Positions 38,993-49,638 of a stretch of DNA of 64,000 nucleotides are shown piece after piece (the stretch's first letter is position 1; each line of letters starts with the position of its first letter). Origin of the DNA: Tolumonas osonensis. Lineage in GTDB: Bacteria; Pseudomonadota; Gammaproteobacteria; Enterobacterales; Aeromonadaceae. A model generated the notes under the pieces. It saw nothing but the letters and a program-made list of their open reading frames with translations, had not been told where the DNA came from and made no database searches. A program made the position numbers and the translations under genes. The DNA is taken from NCBI RefSeq assembly GCF_014202415.1, contig NZ_JACHGR010000001.1, forward strand, positions 455,645-519,644, given 5' to 3'.

Positions 38993-40861
38993 ATGGATGC
39001 ACATCAGAAACAATCCCTGCCGGCCATCACGCTGGCAGCTATCGGCGTGGTCTATGGTGATATAGGCACCAGTCCGCTTTATACCTTCAAAGAATGTTTC
39101 TCTCCACATCTCGGTCTGGCCCCGTCACAACCGGTTGTATTCGGCCTGCTCTCCCTGATTTTCTGGGCTCTGGTACTGGTGGTCTCGGTAAAATATCTGG
39201 CATTTGTATTACGGGCCGATAACCGGGGAGAAGGCGGGATCCTGACACTGATGTCACTGGCCGGACGCAGCACCTATGCCGGCACAACGGCAGCACTGCT
39301 GGTGCTGGGATTGATTGGCGGTGGTTTCTTTTACGGCGAAGTGGTGATCACCCCCGCCATGTCCGTACTTTCGGCACTGGAAGGTCTGAGTGTCGCCACA
39401 CCAGCACTGACACCCTATATTCTGCCCGTCGCCATCGCGGTGCTGACCGCATTGTTCATGATCCAGAAACATGGTACCGGTAGCGTGGGGAAACTGTTCG
39501 GGCCGGTCATGCTGGTCTGGTTTATTTCACTCGGTACGTTAGGTGCCATCAGTATTTTCAAAAATCCGCAGGTTCTCGCCGCACTGCATCCGCACTGGGC
39601 CATTCAGTTTTTTGTCACTCATAAATCAGTCGCATTTTTCTCTCTCGGCTCGGTTGTTCTGGCGATTACCGGCGTGGAAGCGTTGTATGCCGACATGGGG
39701 CATTTCGGTAAATTCCCGATCCGGCTGGCATGGTTCACTATCGCATTACCGGCTCTGCTGCTGAACTATTTTGGTCAGGGAGCGCTACTGCTCAGCAATC
39801 CGAAGGCCATCGTGAATCCTTTCTTTATGCTGGCACCGGAATGGCTGGTTTTCCCGATGGTCATTCTCTCGACCATGGCCACCGTGATTGCCTCACAGGC
39901 GGTGATATCCGGGGTGTTCTCGTTAACCCGTCAGGCGATACGTCTGGGCTACCTGCCAGGCATGAGCATTCTGCACACCTCGGAAGTGGAAGCCGGACAA
40001 ATCTATATTCCATTCATCAACTGGATGCTTTATATCGCAGTCTTGATCGTGGTAGTCACATTTCAGGCATCAACCAATCTGGCTGCAGCCTACGGCATCG
40101 CTGTCACCGGGACCATGGTGATCACCACCATTCTGGCCTGTACGGTAGCTCGCTATAACTGGGACTGGCCACGCCGGTTAGTGAAATTAATCCTCATCAG
40201 TCTGCTGCTGATCGATGTGCCGCTGTTTCTGGCGAACGTGGTCAAATTACTTGCCGGCGGCTGGCTGCCAGTCATGCTGGGTGCCATGATGTTTATGGTG
40301 ATGGCTACCTGGAAATGGGAACGTTTCCTGCTATTGCGTCAGCTCAGTCGTATGAGCATGCCACTGGAAAGCTTTGTCGCAATGGTAGAAAAAGAAGCCC
40401 CGCAAAAAGTACCGGGAACCGCTATCTACCTGTCGCGTACCCAGCAAGGGATCCCGCACGCACTGCTGCACAATCTGAATCACAATCACGTTCTGCATGA
40501 GCGCATCGTGCTGATGACCTTCCGCACCCAGGATGTGCCCTATGTGGATCCGGATCAGCATATTCAGATTGATATGCTGTCGCCCAACGTCTGGCGGATC
40601 TCGGCCACCTATGGTTTCCATGAAACACCGGATGTCTATGAGGTCTTCCGGCGCTGCGCAATGAAAGGGATGGCCTTCAACCTGAATACCACCTCTTTCT
40701 TCCTGTCGCGGGAAACATTACTGCCGTCTCATCGGTCCATACTGGCTCGAATCCGGGCGTCCCTGTTTATCTGGCTGAGTAAAAACTCGTTACGCACCAA
40801 CGACTTTATTCATGTCCCGCCTGATCGCGTGGTGGAAATGGGCGTTCAGGTCGAAGTCTGA
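38993..40861 (+). CDS. kup: Low-affinity potassium transporter Kup (TrkD)
   Basis: K+/H+ symporter of the KUP/HAK/KT family. 622 residues: about twelve membrane helices in the first 430, then a hydrophilic cytoplasmic C-terminal domain. The family start [22 protein letters not shown] is present, as are [23 protein letters not shown] and the conserved [15 protein letters not shown]. Length and motifs are those of the enterobacterial protein. Ends in an intrinsic terminator. Confidence 0.96.
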   Translation: MDAHQKQSLPAITLAAIGVVYGDIGTSPLYTFKECFSPHLGLAPSQPVVFGLLSLIFWALVLVVSVKYLAFVLRADNRGEGGILTLMSLAGRSTYAGTTAALLVLGLIGGGFFYGEVVITPAMSVLSALEGLSVATPALTPYILPVAIAVLTALFMIQKHGTGSVGKLFGPVMLVWFISLGTLGAISIFKNPQVLAALHPHWAIQFFVTHKSVAFFSLGSVVLAITGVEALYADMGHFGKFPIRLAWFTIALPALLLNYFGQGALLLSNPKAIVNPFFMLAPEWLVFPMVILSTMATVIASQAVISGVFSLTRQAIRLGYLPGMSILHTSEVEAGQIYIPFINWMLYIAVLIVVVTFQASTNLAAAYGIAVTGTMVITTILACTVARYNWDWPRRLVKLILISLLLIDVPLFLANVVKLLAGGWLPVMLGAMMFMVMATWKWERFLLLRQLSRMSMPLESFVAMVEKEAPQKVPGTAIYLSRTQQGIPHALLHNLNHNHVLHERIVLMTFRTQDVPYVDPDQHIQIDMLSPNVWRISATYGFHETPDVYEVFRRCAMKGMAFNLNTTSFFLSRETLLPSHRSILARIRASLFIWLSKNSLRTNDFIHVPPDRVVEMGVQVEV

Positions 40862-40880
40862 GAAAACAGTGATGACATCA

Positions 40881-40903
40881 GCCGGGCTCGTCCCGGCTTT
40901 TTT
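40881..40903 (+). terminator. Terminator after kup
   Basis: GCCGGG-CTCGT-CCCGGC hairpin (40881-40897) followed by six T residues. Confidence 0.88.
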
Positions 40904-40908
40904 GTCTG

Positions 40909-40937
40909 TTGGGTCTCAGTGCAACAATCGTTATAAT
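40909..40937 (+). promoter_or_regulatory. uvrD promoter
   Basis: TTGGGT (40909-40914) and TATAAT (40932-40937) separated by 17 bp, a good sigma-70 promoter just after the kup terminator and directly upstream of a LexA-type box. Confidence 0.7.
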
Positions 40938-40944
40938 CTTTTTA

Positions 40945-40960
40945 CTGTATAAAAACCCAC
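40945..40960 (+). promoter_or_regulatory. Candidate LexA (SOS) box at the uvrD transcription start
   Basis: CTGTATAAAAACCCAC matches 13 of 16 positions of the E. coli uvrD SOS box as I remember it (CTGTATATATACCCAG). The left half-site TACTGTATA is perfect and the right half is degenerate, also a feature of the E. coli site. It lies just after the -10 box, where LexA would block initiation. Confidence 0.65.
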
Positions 40961-40997
40961 CCCGGTAAATCGGGGGCGGCTTAATTCTGGAGCTGTG

Positions 40998-43187
40998 ATG
41001 GATATATCCCACCTGCTGGATGGTCTGAACGATAAACAACGCGATGTCGTTGCCGCCCCGCTGCAAAATATGCTGGTTCTGGCTGGCGCCGGTAGCGGTA
41101 AAACCCGTGTCCTGGTGCATCGCATCGCCTGGTTGTTACAGATCGAGCAGGTCTCCCCGCACAGCATTCTGGCCGTGACCTTCACCAACAAAGCAGCAGC
41201 TGAAATGCGTGGTCGTATCGAACGTCTGCTTGGAAACAGTCTCGGGTTTGGCCGTGGCGGCATGTGGATCGGTACCTTTCATGGTCTGGCGCACCGTCTG
41301 CTGCGCGCTCATCCACTGGATGCTAATCTGCCGGAAGATTTTCAGATCATCGACAGCGACGATCAACTGCGTCTGCTGAAACGCATCCTGCGAAACCTGA
41401 ACCTGGATGAAAAACAGTGGGTGCCTCGCGCGGTAGCCGGTTATATCAACAGCAAAAAAGACGAAGGCTTACGTCCGCACCATATCGATGTTTATGATCC
41501 GGTGGGAAAAACGTATCAGAAGATTTATGCCACCTACCAGGATACCTGTGATCGGGCCGGTCTGGTGGATTTCGCCGAACTGTTGCTGCGGGCACATGAA
41601 CTCTGGCTGCATAAACCGCATCTGCTGGAACACTACCAGCAACGCTTCCGTCATATTCTGGTCGATGAGTTTCAGGATACTAACGGCATTCAGTATGCCT
41701 GGATCCGTATGCTTGCCGGCGACAGCAGCAAGGTGATGATCGTGGGCGATGACGACCAGTCCATCTACGGCTGGCGTGGTGCCCGTGTCGAAAACATCCA
41801 GCGTTTCATGCAGGATTTCGACGACGTGCAGACCATCCGTCTGGAGCAAAACTACCGCTCCACCAGCACGATACTGAAAGCCGCCAACCAGCTGATCGCC
41901 AATAACTCCGCCCGTCTGGGTAAAGAACTGTGGACCGATGGTGCCGCCGGGGAGTCCATTTCCGTCTATGCCGCCTTCAATGAGGTGGATGAGGCCCGGT
42001 TTGTCGTCAGTCGCCTGAAAGCCTGGCGCGAACAGGGGAACAGCCTACTGGATGCTGCCATCTTATACCGCAATAACGCCCAGTCGCGTATTCTGGAAGA
42101 GGCACTGATGCAGGAACAGTTGCCGTATCGTATCTACGGCGGTCTGCGTTTCTTCGAACGTCAGGAAATCAAGGATGCCCTCGCCTATCTGCGACTGGTC
42201 ACTAATCATGGTGATGACGCTTCGTTTGAGCGCGTGGTCAACACCCCAACGCGCGGTATTGGCGATCGGACCCTGGGCCTGATCCGCGAAGCCGCGCGCG
42301 ATCGCAGTCTGAACCTATGGCAGTCCGCCTGGCAACTGTGTGAACAGGGGGTGCTGGCTGGCCGGGCGGCCAGTGCGGTGCGCAATTTTCTCGCACTGAT
42401 TAATCAGCTGGAAACCGATACGTCAGAATTACCGCTGCATGTGCAGGTAGATCGGGTGATCCGCCAGTCCGGTTTGTGGACCCACTACGAAAACGAAAAA
42501 GGTGAAAAGGGTCAGTCCCGCATCGAAAACCTGGAAGAACTGGTCAATGCCACCCGGTTGTTCCGGCCGGCCGATGAATATCTCGACATGAGTCCCCTGA
42601 CGGCGTTTCTGGCCCATGCCACGCTGGAGTCCGGTGACAAACAGGCGGATGAGTTCGACGAAGCCGTACAGCTGATGACACTGCACAGCGCCAAGGGACT
42701 GGAGTTTCCGCTGGTCTTCATAGTCGGCGTGGAAGAAGGCATGTTCCCCAGTATGCAAAGCGCCGAAGAACCGGGACGTCTCGAAGAAGAACGCCGCCTC
42801 TGCTATGTCGGCATGACACGTGCGATGCAGAAGCTCTATCTGACCCATGCGGAGAGTCGCCGTCTGTATGGTAAAGAGAGTTACAATCGCCCCAGTCGTT
42901 TCCTGAAAGAGTTACCGAGTGAGTGTCTGGAAGAGATCCGGCTACGCACACAGGTCAGCTGGAGCAATACCGCCCAGTCACAAAGCCGTTTCAGTCAGGA
43001 ACGGTTACAGGACAGTTTCGCCAGTACCGGTTTTAAACTGGGCCAGCGGGTACGACACCCAACCTTCGGCGAAGGCATCGTACTGAACTACGAAGGTGTT
43101 GGTGCCCAGAGCCGCGTACAGGTGAACTTTGCTACCGCTGGCAGTAAATGGCTGGTTGTCGCCTATGCCCGTCTGGAGGCGATTTAA
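40998..43187 (+). CDS. uvrD: DNA helicase II UvrD
   Basis: 3'-5' SF1A helicase of nucleotide excision and mismatch repair. 729 residues. Q motif LNDKQRDVV, Walker A AGAGSGKT near residue 30, motif II DEFQDTN near 220, motif IV-VI blocks EQNYRST and LHSAKGLEFPLVFIVGVEEGMFP, and VGMTRAM near 575. The C-terminal ~60 residues include the Tudor-like GQRVRHPTFGEGIVLNYEG that contacts RNA polymerase. Start is ATG 40998 with GGAG upstream; the GTG at 40995 is adjacent. UvrD is preferred to Rep on the N-terminus and the Tudor-like tail. Confidence 0.95.
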   Translation: MDISHLLDGLNDKQRDVVAAPLQNMLVLAGAGSGKTRVLVHRIAWLLQIEQVSPHSILAVTFTNKAAAEMRGRIERLLGNSLGFGRGGMWIGTFHGLAHRLLRAHPLDANLPEDFQIIDSDDQLRLLKRILRNLNLDEKQWVPRAVAGYINSKKDEGLRPHHIDVYDPVGKTYQKIYATYQDTCDRAGLVDFAELLLRAHELWLHKPHLLEHYQQRFRHILVDEFQDTNGIQYAWIRMLAGDSSKVMIVGDDDQSIYGWRGARVENIQRFMQDFDDVQTIRLEQNYRSTSTILKAANQLIANNSARLGKELWTDGAAGESISVYAAFNEVDEARFVVSRLKAWREQGNSLLDAAILYRNNAQSRILEEALMQEQLPYRIYGGLRFFERQEIKDALAYLRLVTNHGDDASFERVVNTPTRGIGDRTLGLIREAARDRSLNLWQSAWQLCEQGVLAGRAASAVRNFLALINQLETDTSELPLHVQVDRVIRQSGLWTHYENEKGEKGQSRIENLEELVNATRLFRPADEYLDMSPLTAFLAHATLESGDKQADEFDEAVQLMTLHSAKGLEFPLVFIVGVEEGMFPSMQSAEEPGRLEEERRLCYVGMTRAMQKLYLTHAESRRLYGKESYNRPSRFLKELPSECLEEIRLRTQVSWSNTAQSQSRFSQERLQDSFASTGFKLGQRVRHPTFGEGIVLNYEGVGAQSRVQVNFATAGSKWLVVAYARLEAI

Positions 43188-43197
43188 TGTTTTATCC

Positions 43198-43221
43198 GGT
43201 CAGGCCGTCAATGGCCTGACC
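43198..43221. other. Perfect hairpin downstream of uvrD
   Basis: GGTCAGGCC-GTCAAT-GGCCTGACC, a 9-bp stem 10 bases after the uvrD stop. There is no following T-run on either strand, so it may stabilise the mRNA end or act as a Rho-assisted terminator. Confidence 0.5.
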
Positions 43222-43348
43222 TGCTATCGCCAACCAGATGAATCCTTTCTTTCATTAGCCAATATCACCTTTCCGACATAAAGGACGCGACTAACTCCAT
43301 CCGGTTACACTACACTCTGCAGTGTTAATTTTTCATGCAGGGATGTGA

Positions 43349-43945
43349 ATGATGATCGGATTACTGGTGGTCCTCGGTGTTCTGTTACTGGCCGTGTTCT
43401 GGCTTGTCTCTATTTATAATCAGTTAGTCACTCTCAAAGGTCGCTATCAGAATGCATTTGCCCAGATCGAAGTACAGCTGAAGCGCCGTTATGACCTGAT
43501 CCCCAATCTGGTCGAGACCGCCAAAGGCTATCTGCAACACGAAAGCAAAACACTGACGGCGGTGACTGAAGCACGCAATGCCGCATTAGCCGGGCTGAAA
43601 GCCGCTACCGCGGCACCGGGCAATCCGGCTGCCATGCAACAGCTGGCCGCTGCTGAACATCAATTACATGGCGCCCTGCAGGGACTGAGCGTACAGATTG
43701 AAGCCTATCCTGAGCTGAAGGCGAATGAAAATATGCTGCAACTGTCGGAAGAGCTGACTGCCACCGAAAACCGGGTCGCCTTTGCCCGGCAGGGTTTTAA
43801 TGATTCTGTTACAGCCTACAATATTTATCGTCAGCAGTTCCCGAACTCACTGGTCGCCAACCGCTTTGGTCATGCCAGCGACGCCTCTTTGCTGGAGATA
43901 GAAAATCCAGAAGAATATCGTCAGACACCGAAAGTCAGTTTCTGA
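43349..43945 (+). CDS. LemA-family membrane protein
   Basis: 198 residues. N-terminal membrane helix (about 3-24), then a long helical bundle with the LemA signature YNQLVTLKGRYQNAFAQIEVQLKRRYDLIPNLVETAKGYL and a C-terminal FNDSVTAYNIYRQQFPN. Topology is N-out with the bundle in the cytoplasm. The molecular role is unknown. It lies 13 bases upstream of an M48 peptidase gene, a pairing repeatedly seen for lemA-htpX, which suggests the two act together in membrane quality control. Confidence 0.92.
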   Translation: MMIGLLVVLGVLLLAVFWLVSIYNQLVTLKGRYQNAFAQIEVQLKRRYDLIPNLVETAKGYLQHESKTLTAVTEARNAALAGLKAATAAPGNPAAMQQLAAAEHQLHGALQGLSVQIEAYPELKANENMLQLSEELTATENRVAFARQGFNDSVTAYNIYRQQFPNSLVANRFGHASDASLLEIENPEEYRQTPKVSF

Positions 43946-43958
43946 TAGCGGATAACCT

Positions 43959-45926
43959 ATGGACTTTTATCGCTATCAGGATCAGGCGAAAAAACTCAGT
44001 GCCCGTTTGTTATTCCTGTTTTTTTCCGGTTTGCTCAGTTTATCGGTAGCACTGACATTTGCCGGATTCATGTTATGGAAACTGACGGATCAGACGGTCC
44101 ATATCAATACCGATAGCCAGTTCTGGCATTGGTATGTCACCGGTAACATCGTGATCCTGGCCGTTCTGGTGCTGATCACGCTGCTGAAATACACCAGCCT
44201 GTGCAAGGGCGGCCGGGTCGTCGCCGAAACGCTGGGGGCCCGCTATGTCCACGTCAACACGCAGGATCCGGGCGATCGGCGCCTGCGTAATGTGGTGGAA
44301 GAAATGGCACTGGCGTCCGGTATTCCCGTCCCCAGTGTTTATGTGCTGGATAATGAGCCCGGCATCAATGCCTTCGCGGCAGGCATGAGCATGAATGATG
44401 CGGTAGTTGTCGTGACACAAGGCGCCATCAGTTATCTCAGCCGCGATGAATTGCAGGCTGTCGTGGCACACGAATTCAGTCATATCCTGCATGGCGATAT
44501 CCGGTTAAATCAGCAACTGGCCGCCCTGATTGGCAGCCTGATGTTTCTGGGCGAGTTGGGGCGCTGGTTAACACAGGGCTCCGGACGCCACTACCGTATC
44601 AGCAATTCGTCACGGGGCAAAAGCAGTTCTGCATTGCCATTTTTTGGTTTAACCCTGATGTTACTGGGTGCTGCGGGTACTATCTGGGGACGGCTGATGA
44701 AAGCAGCGCTGAACCGGCAACGCGAATTTCTGGCCGATGCATCGGCAGTACAGTTCACCCGCTACCCAGCTCCGCTAGCCAGTGCTCTGAAAAAAGTCGG
44801 CGGACACCGTTATGCCTCGCTGGTGTTTCATCCACAGGCCGAGACGTTCAGTCATCTCTTTTTCAGTCAGGGATTAACACAGAACTTTTGTGGCTGGCTC
44901 GCCAGTCATCCGCCGTTACAGGACCGGATTCGTCGTCTGGATCCACAATGGGACGGAAAATATTATGCGAATCTGCAACCGGTCATGGAGGAAGAACCAG
45001 CGCCGTCACTTCCCGAGAGTTTCATTGCCGGCGTACAGCAGCAAGCCAATGGAAATCAGGATCTGGCCGCGATGCTGCTGGCGCAGAACGCATTGACCAG
45101 CACTCAGTGGGAAATGCCAAAACAACCCAAACCGACACCAGACGAGTTACCACTGACAACCGGAGCACAGCCGGTTTTGTATGACCCGACCGCCATCAGC
45201 GACTGGTTACCCAAACTCCCCGAGCCGCTGGTAACCGCCACCCGCTCGCCGTTTGATGCCCGCCTGCTGATCTACCGGCTGGTGCTGGCAACGGATCTGA
45301 CCACCCGGCTGAAACAGCGCCATCTGCTGGGACAGGAGGAGTCGGCCGTCCTGGCACTGGCGCAATATATTATCCCGAACGGACTTCAGCTGGCACTGGT
45401 TGAACTGGCGATTCCGGCACTGAAAGAACTGACGAGGGATCAGTATCAGCAGTTTCATGATCAGTTACAGGTATTGATCCAGGCTGATCAGAAAACCTCA
45501 TTTCATGAATGGCTGCTTTACCGGATGCTGACACACCAGTTACAACCGCATTTCGGCCAGACAAAACGCCCCGGCATTCAGTACCGGGATATCAGCGAAG
45601 TAGTGACGGCGCTGGAGACCTGGTTCAGTTATCTGGCGCAGATCAACAGCCTCAATAAACCGGCAAAAGAGGCTTTTGCCATTTATACCGCTCCGCTGGC
45701 CATGCACAGCCCCCTGACACTGCAGGCCAAGCCATCGCTGGACTCACTGGGCCTGGCGCTGGATCAATTACAGTTAAGCAGCCCGGCCATCCGCTTTCGG
45801 CTGATGCAGGCCCTGATTAATGCGATCGAACAGGACGGGCAAATCACCGAACAAGAAGCCGGTATTTTTCAGATGCTGTCTTATTGCCTGGATTGCCCGC
45901 TGCCACCACCTCAGGTCCAGATCTGA
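43959..45926 (+). CDS. M48-family membrane metalloprotease with C-terminal helical extension
   Basis: 655 residues. Two membrane helices near 18-42 and 60-82, then an M48 peptidase domain with the zinc motif HEFSH near residue 171 and the third ligand Glu in NRQREFLADASAVQFT near 254. The part after residue 350 is not peptidase: a linker, then an alpha-helical region whose end (RLMQALINAIEQDGQITEQEAGIFQML) resembles a TerB-like module. This makes it about twice the length of HtpX. Located directly after lemA. Likely substrate: misfolded membrane or periplasmic proteins, by analogy to HtpX. Confidence 0.88.
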   Translation: MDFYRYQDQAKKLSARLLFLFFSGLLSLSVALTFAGFMLWKLTDQTVHINTDSQFWHWYVTGNIVILAVLVLITLLKYTSLCKGGRVVAETLGARYVHVNTQDPGDRRLRNVVEEMALASGIPVPSVYVLDNEPGINAFAAGMSMNDAVVVVTQGAISYLSRDELQAVVAHEFSHILHGDIRLNQQLAALIGSLMFLGELGRWLTQGSGRHYRISNSSRGKSSSALPFFGLTLMLLGAAGTIWGRLMKAALNRQREFLADASAVQFTRYPAPLASALKKVGGHRYASLVFHPQAETFSHLFFSQGLTQNFCGWLASHPPLQDRIRRLDPQWDGKYYANLQPVMEEEPAPSLPESFIAGVQQQANGNQDLAAMLLAQNALTSTQWEMPKQPKPTPDELPLTTGAQPVLYDPTAISDWLPKLPEPLVTATRSPFDARLLIYRLVLATDLTTRLKQRHLLGQEESAVLALAQYIIPNGLQLALVELAIPALKELTRDQYQQFHDQLQVLIQADQKTSFHEWLLYRMLTHQLQPHFGQTKRPGIQYRDISEVVTALETWFSYLAQINSLNKPAKEAFAIYTAPLAMHSPLTLQAKPSLDSLGLALDQLQLSSPAIRFRLMQALINAIEQDGQITEQEAGIFQMLSYCLDCPLPPPQVQI

Positions 45927-45957
45927 ACAAGATGTCCCTAGAGGCAGATGGTGGCCG

Positions 45958-46935
<978 letters not shown>

Positions 46936-47001
46936 ACAATCCTCACTGACTGAAATTGGCGCTGTTTAAGCAAAAATGAAATTGAGAGTTATTATTAAGT
47001 A

Positions 47002-47020
47002 TATACTCCCCCCCAGTATA
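47002..47020. promoter_or_regulatory. RcnR/DmeR-type operator between dmeF and the metal sensor
   Basis: TATACT-C7-AGTATA: a perfect 6-bp inverted repeat around a run of seven cytosines. It has the architecture of the known RcnR site (TACT, G/C tract, AGTA). It lies 15 bases before the sensor start and about 66 bases before the dmeF start, so one site can control both. Confidence 0.88.
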
Positions 47021-47034
47021 AACAAGGATCTTTA

Positions 47035-47304
47035 ATGAGCCACACACTGAAGCATAAAAAGCCATTACTGAATCGGGTCCGCCGTCTGAAAGGACAAGTA
47101 GAAGCGTTGGAGCGGGCACTGGATGAAGAAACCGGCTGCTATCCAATCCTGCAACAGATCACCGCGATTCGCGGCGCAATCAATGGCCTGATGGCGACAG
47201 TGATTGAGGGACATATCCGCGAACACATGCAGCCACTGCTGGAACAGGATGAACCACAGGCAACAGAAGAATTGATAAAAGTGTTGCGATCGTATCTCAA
47301 ATAA
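47035..47304 (+). CDS. RcnR/FrmR-family metal-responsive repressor (DmeR-like)
   Basis: 89-residue all-helical tetrameric repressor of the CsoR/RcnR superfamily. MSHTLKHKKPLLNRVRRLKGQVEALERAL is the RcnR-type N-terminus; metal ligands expected for Co/Ni sensors are present: His3, Cys35 (ETGCYPI), and His60/His64 region (EGHIREHM). Should release its operator when Co or Ni binds, switching on the divergent efflux gene. Ribosome binding site AAGGA at 47024-47028. Confidence 0.9.
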   Translation: MSHTLKHKKPLLNRVRRLKGQVEALERALDEETGCYPILQQITAIRGAINGLMATVIEGHIREHMQPLLEQDEPQATEELIKVLRSYLK

Positions 47305-47548
47305 AGTGCATAACACTGCCATGGAGCACAATATTTGAACAAAACCACTATTTTTTGCTCTTTTTAGTGGCAAATTGATGCAATGAATGGGATATTTCTG
47401 CACCACCCGGTGATTGGTGCAGAAAAAACTCGTTTTTTAACGAATTCGGGGCAGATTTCTTTGTATCTGTTGTTTTACCGACAATTTATTCTGCTGTCAC
47501 GGGCTACAGGAGTTAATGATCAACACGCGCTAAGTGTCAGGACTTTAT
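47305..47548. other. Leader region of sstT with two inverted repeats
   Basis: 244 bases without a gene. CCACTA (47345-47350) can pair with TAGTGG (47365-47370) across a T-rich loop. TTTCTGCACCA (47395-47405) pairs perfectly with TGGTGCAGAAA (47415-47425). Neither is followed by a T-run in the sstT direction. Confidence 0.5.
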
Positions 47549-48805
47549 ATGAGCCAAACCCCTCCATTTTTTATTCGATTAATCAATAAAACCAGCCTGG
47601 TCAGTCAGATCCTGATCGGTATGGTCGCTGGTATTTTACTTGCCACGCTGATGCCATCCGCAGCCAAAACTGCAGGACTGCTGGGTACGCTGTTTGTTGG
47701 TGCCCTGAAAGCTGTCGCACCGGTACTGGTGTTATTACTGGTTACCAACTCGATCGCAGGTCATACCAAAGGTCAAAAGACCAGCATCCGCCCATTACTG
47801 ATACTCTATTTTTTTGGCACATTCTGCGCTGCTACAATTGCCGTAATTGCCAGTTTTGCTTTTCCTTCAGTATTACATCTGAGCACTCAGAGTACTGATA
47901 TCGTTCCTCCCGGCGGAATCGCTGAAGTCCTGAACACCCTGCTGTTTAATGTTGTTGCAAATCCGGTCAAGGCGTTGTTAGAGGGTAACTACATCGGTAT
48001 TCTGGCGTGGGCCGTTGCACTGGGTTTAGCTCTCCGTCAGGCCAAAGAAACCACAAAATCGCTCATTAATGACTTATCTCATGCCGTTTCCGGAATCGTC
48101 AAAGGCGTGATCCGCTGCGCACCACTCGGCATTATGGGGCTGGTTGCCTCAACCTTTGCCGAATCCGGTTTTAGTGCACTGGTCAGTTACGCGCATCTGC
48201 TGGTTGTACTGATCGGTTGTATGCTGTTTGTCGCATTCGTCGTGAATCCGCTGATTGTGTTCTGGAAAATAAAACGCAATCCTTATCCGCTGGTGCTGAT
48301 GTGCCTGAAAGAAAGCGGTGTAACGGCATTCTTCACCCGTAGCTCAGCAGCCAATATTCCGGTTAACATGAATCTGTGCGAAAAACTGCGCCTGCCGGAA
48401 GAAACCTATGCTGTTTCCATCCCGCTGGGTGCCACCATCAATATGGCGGGTGCAGCAATCACCATTACCGTATTGAGTATGGCAGCAGTACATACGCTGG
48501 GAATTCAGGTGGATGTTGCCACCGCAGTCCTGCTGAGTCTGGTTGCCACTATCAGTGCCTGTGGCGCATCCGGTGTTGCCGGCGGCTCGCTGTTGCTGAT
48601 CCCGCTGGCCTGTAGCCTGTTTGGTATCAGTAATGATGTTGCCATGCAGGTCGTTGCGGTTGGTTTCATCATCGGCGTATTGCAGGATTCAGCAGAAACA
48701 GCATTGAACAGCTCCACCGATGTACTGTTCACTGCAACTGCCTGCATGGCAGAAGATGTATCGCTGAACGAAAGCAATCTGCAGGAAGAAACGGATCTGG
48801 TCTGA
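47549..48805 (+). CDS. sstT: Sodium:serine/threonine symporter SstT
   Basis: 418-residue transporter of the DAACS (glutamate transporter-like) fold, eight membrane helices and two re-entrant hairpins. Conserved [19 protein letters not shown] segment appears as [18 protein letters not shown], and the sodium-site block as [22 protein letters not shown]. The ATG at 47549 (MSQTPPF) matches the enterobacterial N-terminus; an in-frame ATG lies 15 bases upstream. Takes up serine and threonine in exchange for the sodium gradient. Monocistronic with hairpins both sides. Confidence 0.95.
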   Translation: MSQTPPFFIRLINKTSLVSQILIGMVAGILLATLMPSAAKTAGLLGTLFVGALKAVAPVLVLLLVTNSIAGHTKGQKTSIRPLLILYFFGTFCAATIAVIASFAFPSVLHLSTQSTDIVPPGGIAEVLNTLLFNVVANPVKALLEGNYIGILAWAVALGLALRQAKETTKSLINDLSHAVSGIVKGVIRCAPLGIMGLVASTFAESGFSALVSYAHLLVVLIGCMLFVAFVVNPLIVFWKIKRNPYPLVLMCLKESGVTAFFTRSSAANIPVNMNLCEKLRLPEETYAVSIPLGATINMAGAAITITVLSMAAVHTLGIQVDVATAVLLSLVATISACGASGVAGGSLLLIPLACSLFGISNDVAMQVVAVGFIIGVLQDSAETALNSSTDVLFTATACMAEDVSLNESNLQEETDLV

Positions 48806-48827
48806 ACCCGTCAATCCAAATAGCTTA

Positions 48828-48850
48828 GGAGCGTGGCTTGCCCGCGCTCC
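48828..48850 (+). terminator. GC-rich hairpin after sstT
   Basis: GGAGCG (48828-48833) pairs with CGCTCC (48845-48850), followed by TTCCCCTCC. No real T-run, so a weak or Rho-assisted terminator. Confidence 0.4.
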
Positions 48851-49004
48851 TTCCCCTCCCGGCTCCTCTCATCCCGTGCTTGCACAGACTTTCTGTAATA
48901 ATCCAACTTTAATTTGTGCTTTTAATGAAAAGTTAATTTAGGGCCGCTAATTTGTGTTCATACGCACCACGTTGCGTGAACATTTCCTTTCCGAGGAGTT
49001 AGCG

Positions 49005-49589
49005 ATGGCATTTTCATCAGAAAAGGTCAAAGTATGGGATCTTTTCATACGGTTTTTTCACTGGACCGTCGTCACCCTGTTTTTCTGCAACTATCTGTTG
49101 TCGGGCAAAGGCATGCCATTGGAACGGGGCGGCATACTGCATATCTACGCGGGTTACATTGTTATTAGCTTCGTTCTGGCCCGTTTAGTCTGGGGAGTCA
49201 TTGGTTCCCACCATGCCCGCTTTAAAAACTTCCTGCCCACTCCTGCTGAATTTACAGCCTATGTACGAGCGTTATGGCGAGGTGAGTTTCCTTACTATGA
49301 AGGACACAATCCGGCTGGTTCCGTGATGATTGTCTGTCTGTTAAGCGGTTTGTTGTTCACCGGTCTGACCGGCTGGCTATCCAGTCTGGCCGATGTTTTT
49401 GATGGCTGGCAAGGCAGTGTCGCGGCAGCCACCGATTTTATCGACTGGGGTGAAGTTCATGAGTTCTTTGCTAACCTGACGATGCTGGGCGCAGGAATAC
49501 ATATCACGGCCGTTGTTATTTCCAGTCATCTGACCGGTGAAAGACTGATTCATGCCATGTTCAGCGGTTACAAGAAAAAACCAGAATAG
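49005..49589 (+). CDS. Cytochrome b561-type di-haem membrane protein
   Basis: 194 residues, four membrane helices. Histidines suited to two b haems: RFFHWTVV in helix I, HIYAGYI in helix II, VHEFFANL and GIHITAVV in helices III-IV. Resembles the cytochrome b subunit (prokaryotic b561 / Ni-hydrogenase b-type) that passes electrons between the quinone pool and a periplasmic partner. The ATG at 49005 with GAGGAG upstream was preferred over one at 48954. No partner cytochrome or hydrogenase is adjacent, so its electron donor or acceptor is unknown. Confidence 0.85.
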   Translation: MAFSSEKVKVWDLFIRFFHWTVVTLFFCNYLLSGKGMPLERGGILHIYAGYIVISFVLARLVWGVIGSHHARFKNFLPTPAEFTAYVRALWRGEFPYYEGHNPAGSVMIVCLLSGLLFTGLTGWLSSLADVFDGWQGSVAAATDFIDWGEVHEFFANLTMLGAGIHITAVVISSHLTGERLIHAMFSGYKKKPE

Positions 49590-49601
49590 CCTGACAAAAC
49601 T

Positions 49602-49638
49602 AACGGGGGAAGACCGTGTTCGCGTTGCTTCCCCGGTT
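49602..49638 (+). terminator. Hairpin after cytochrome b561-like gene
   Basis: AACGGGGGAAG (49602-49612) pairs with CTTCCCCGGTT (49628-49638) with one mismatch. No clear T-run follows. Confidence 0.4.
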
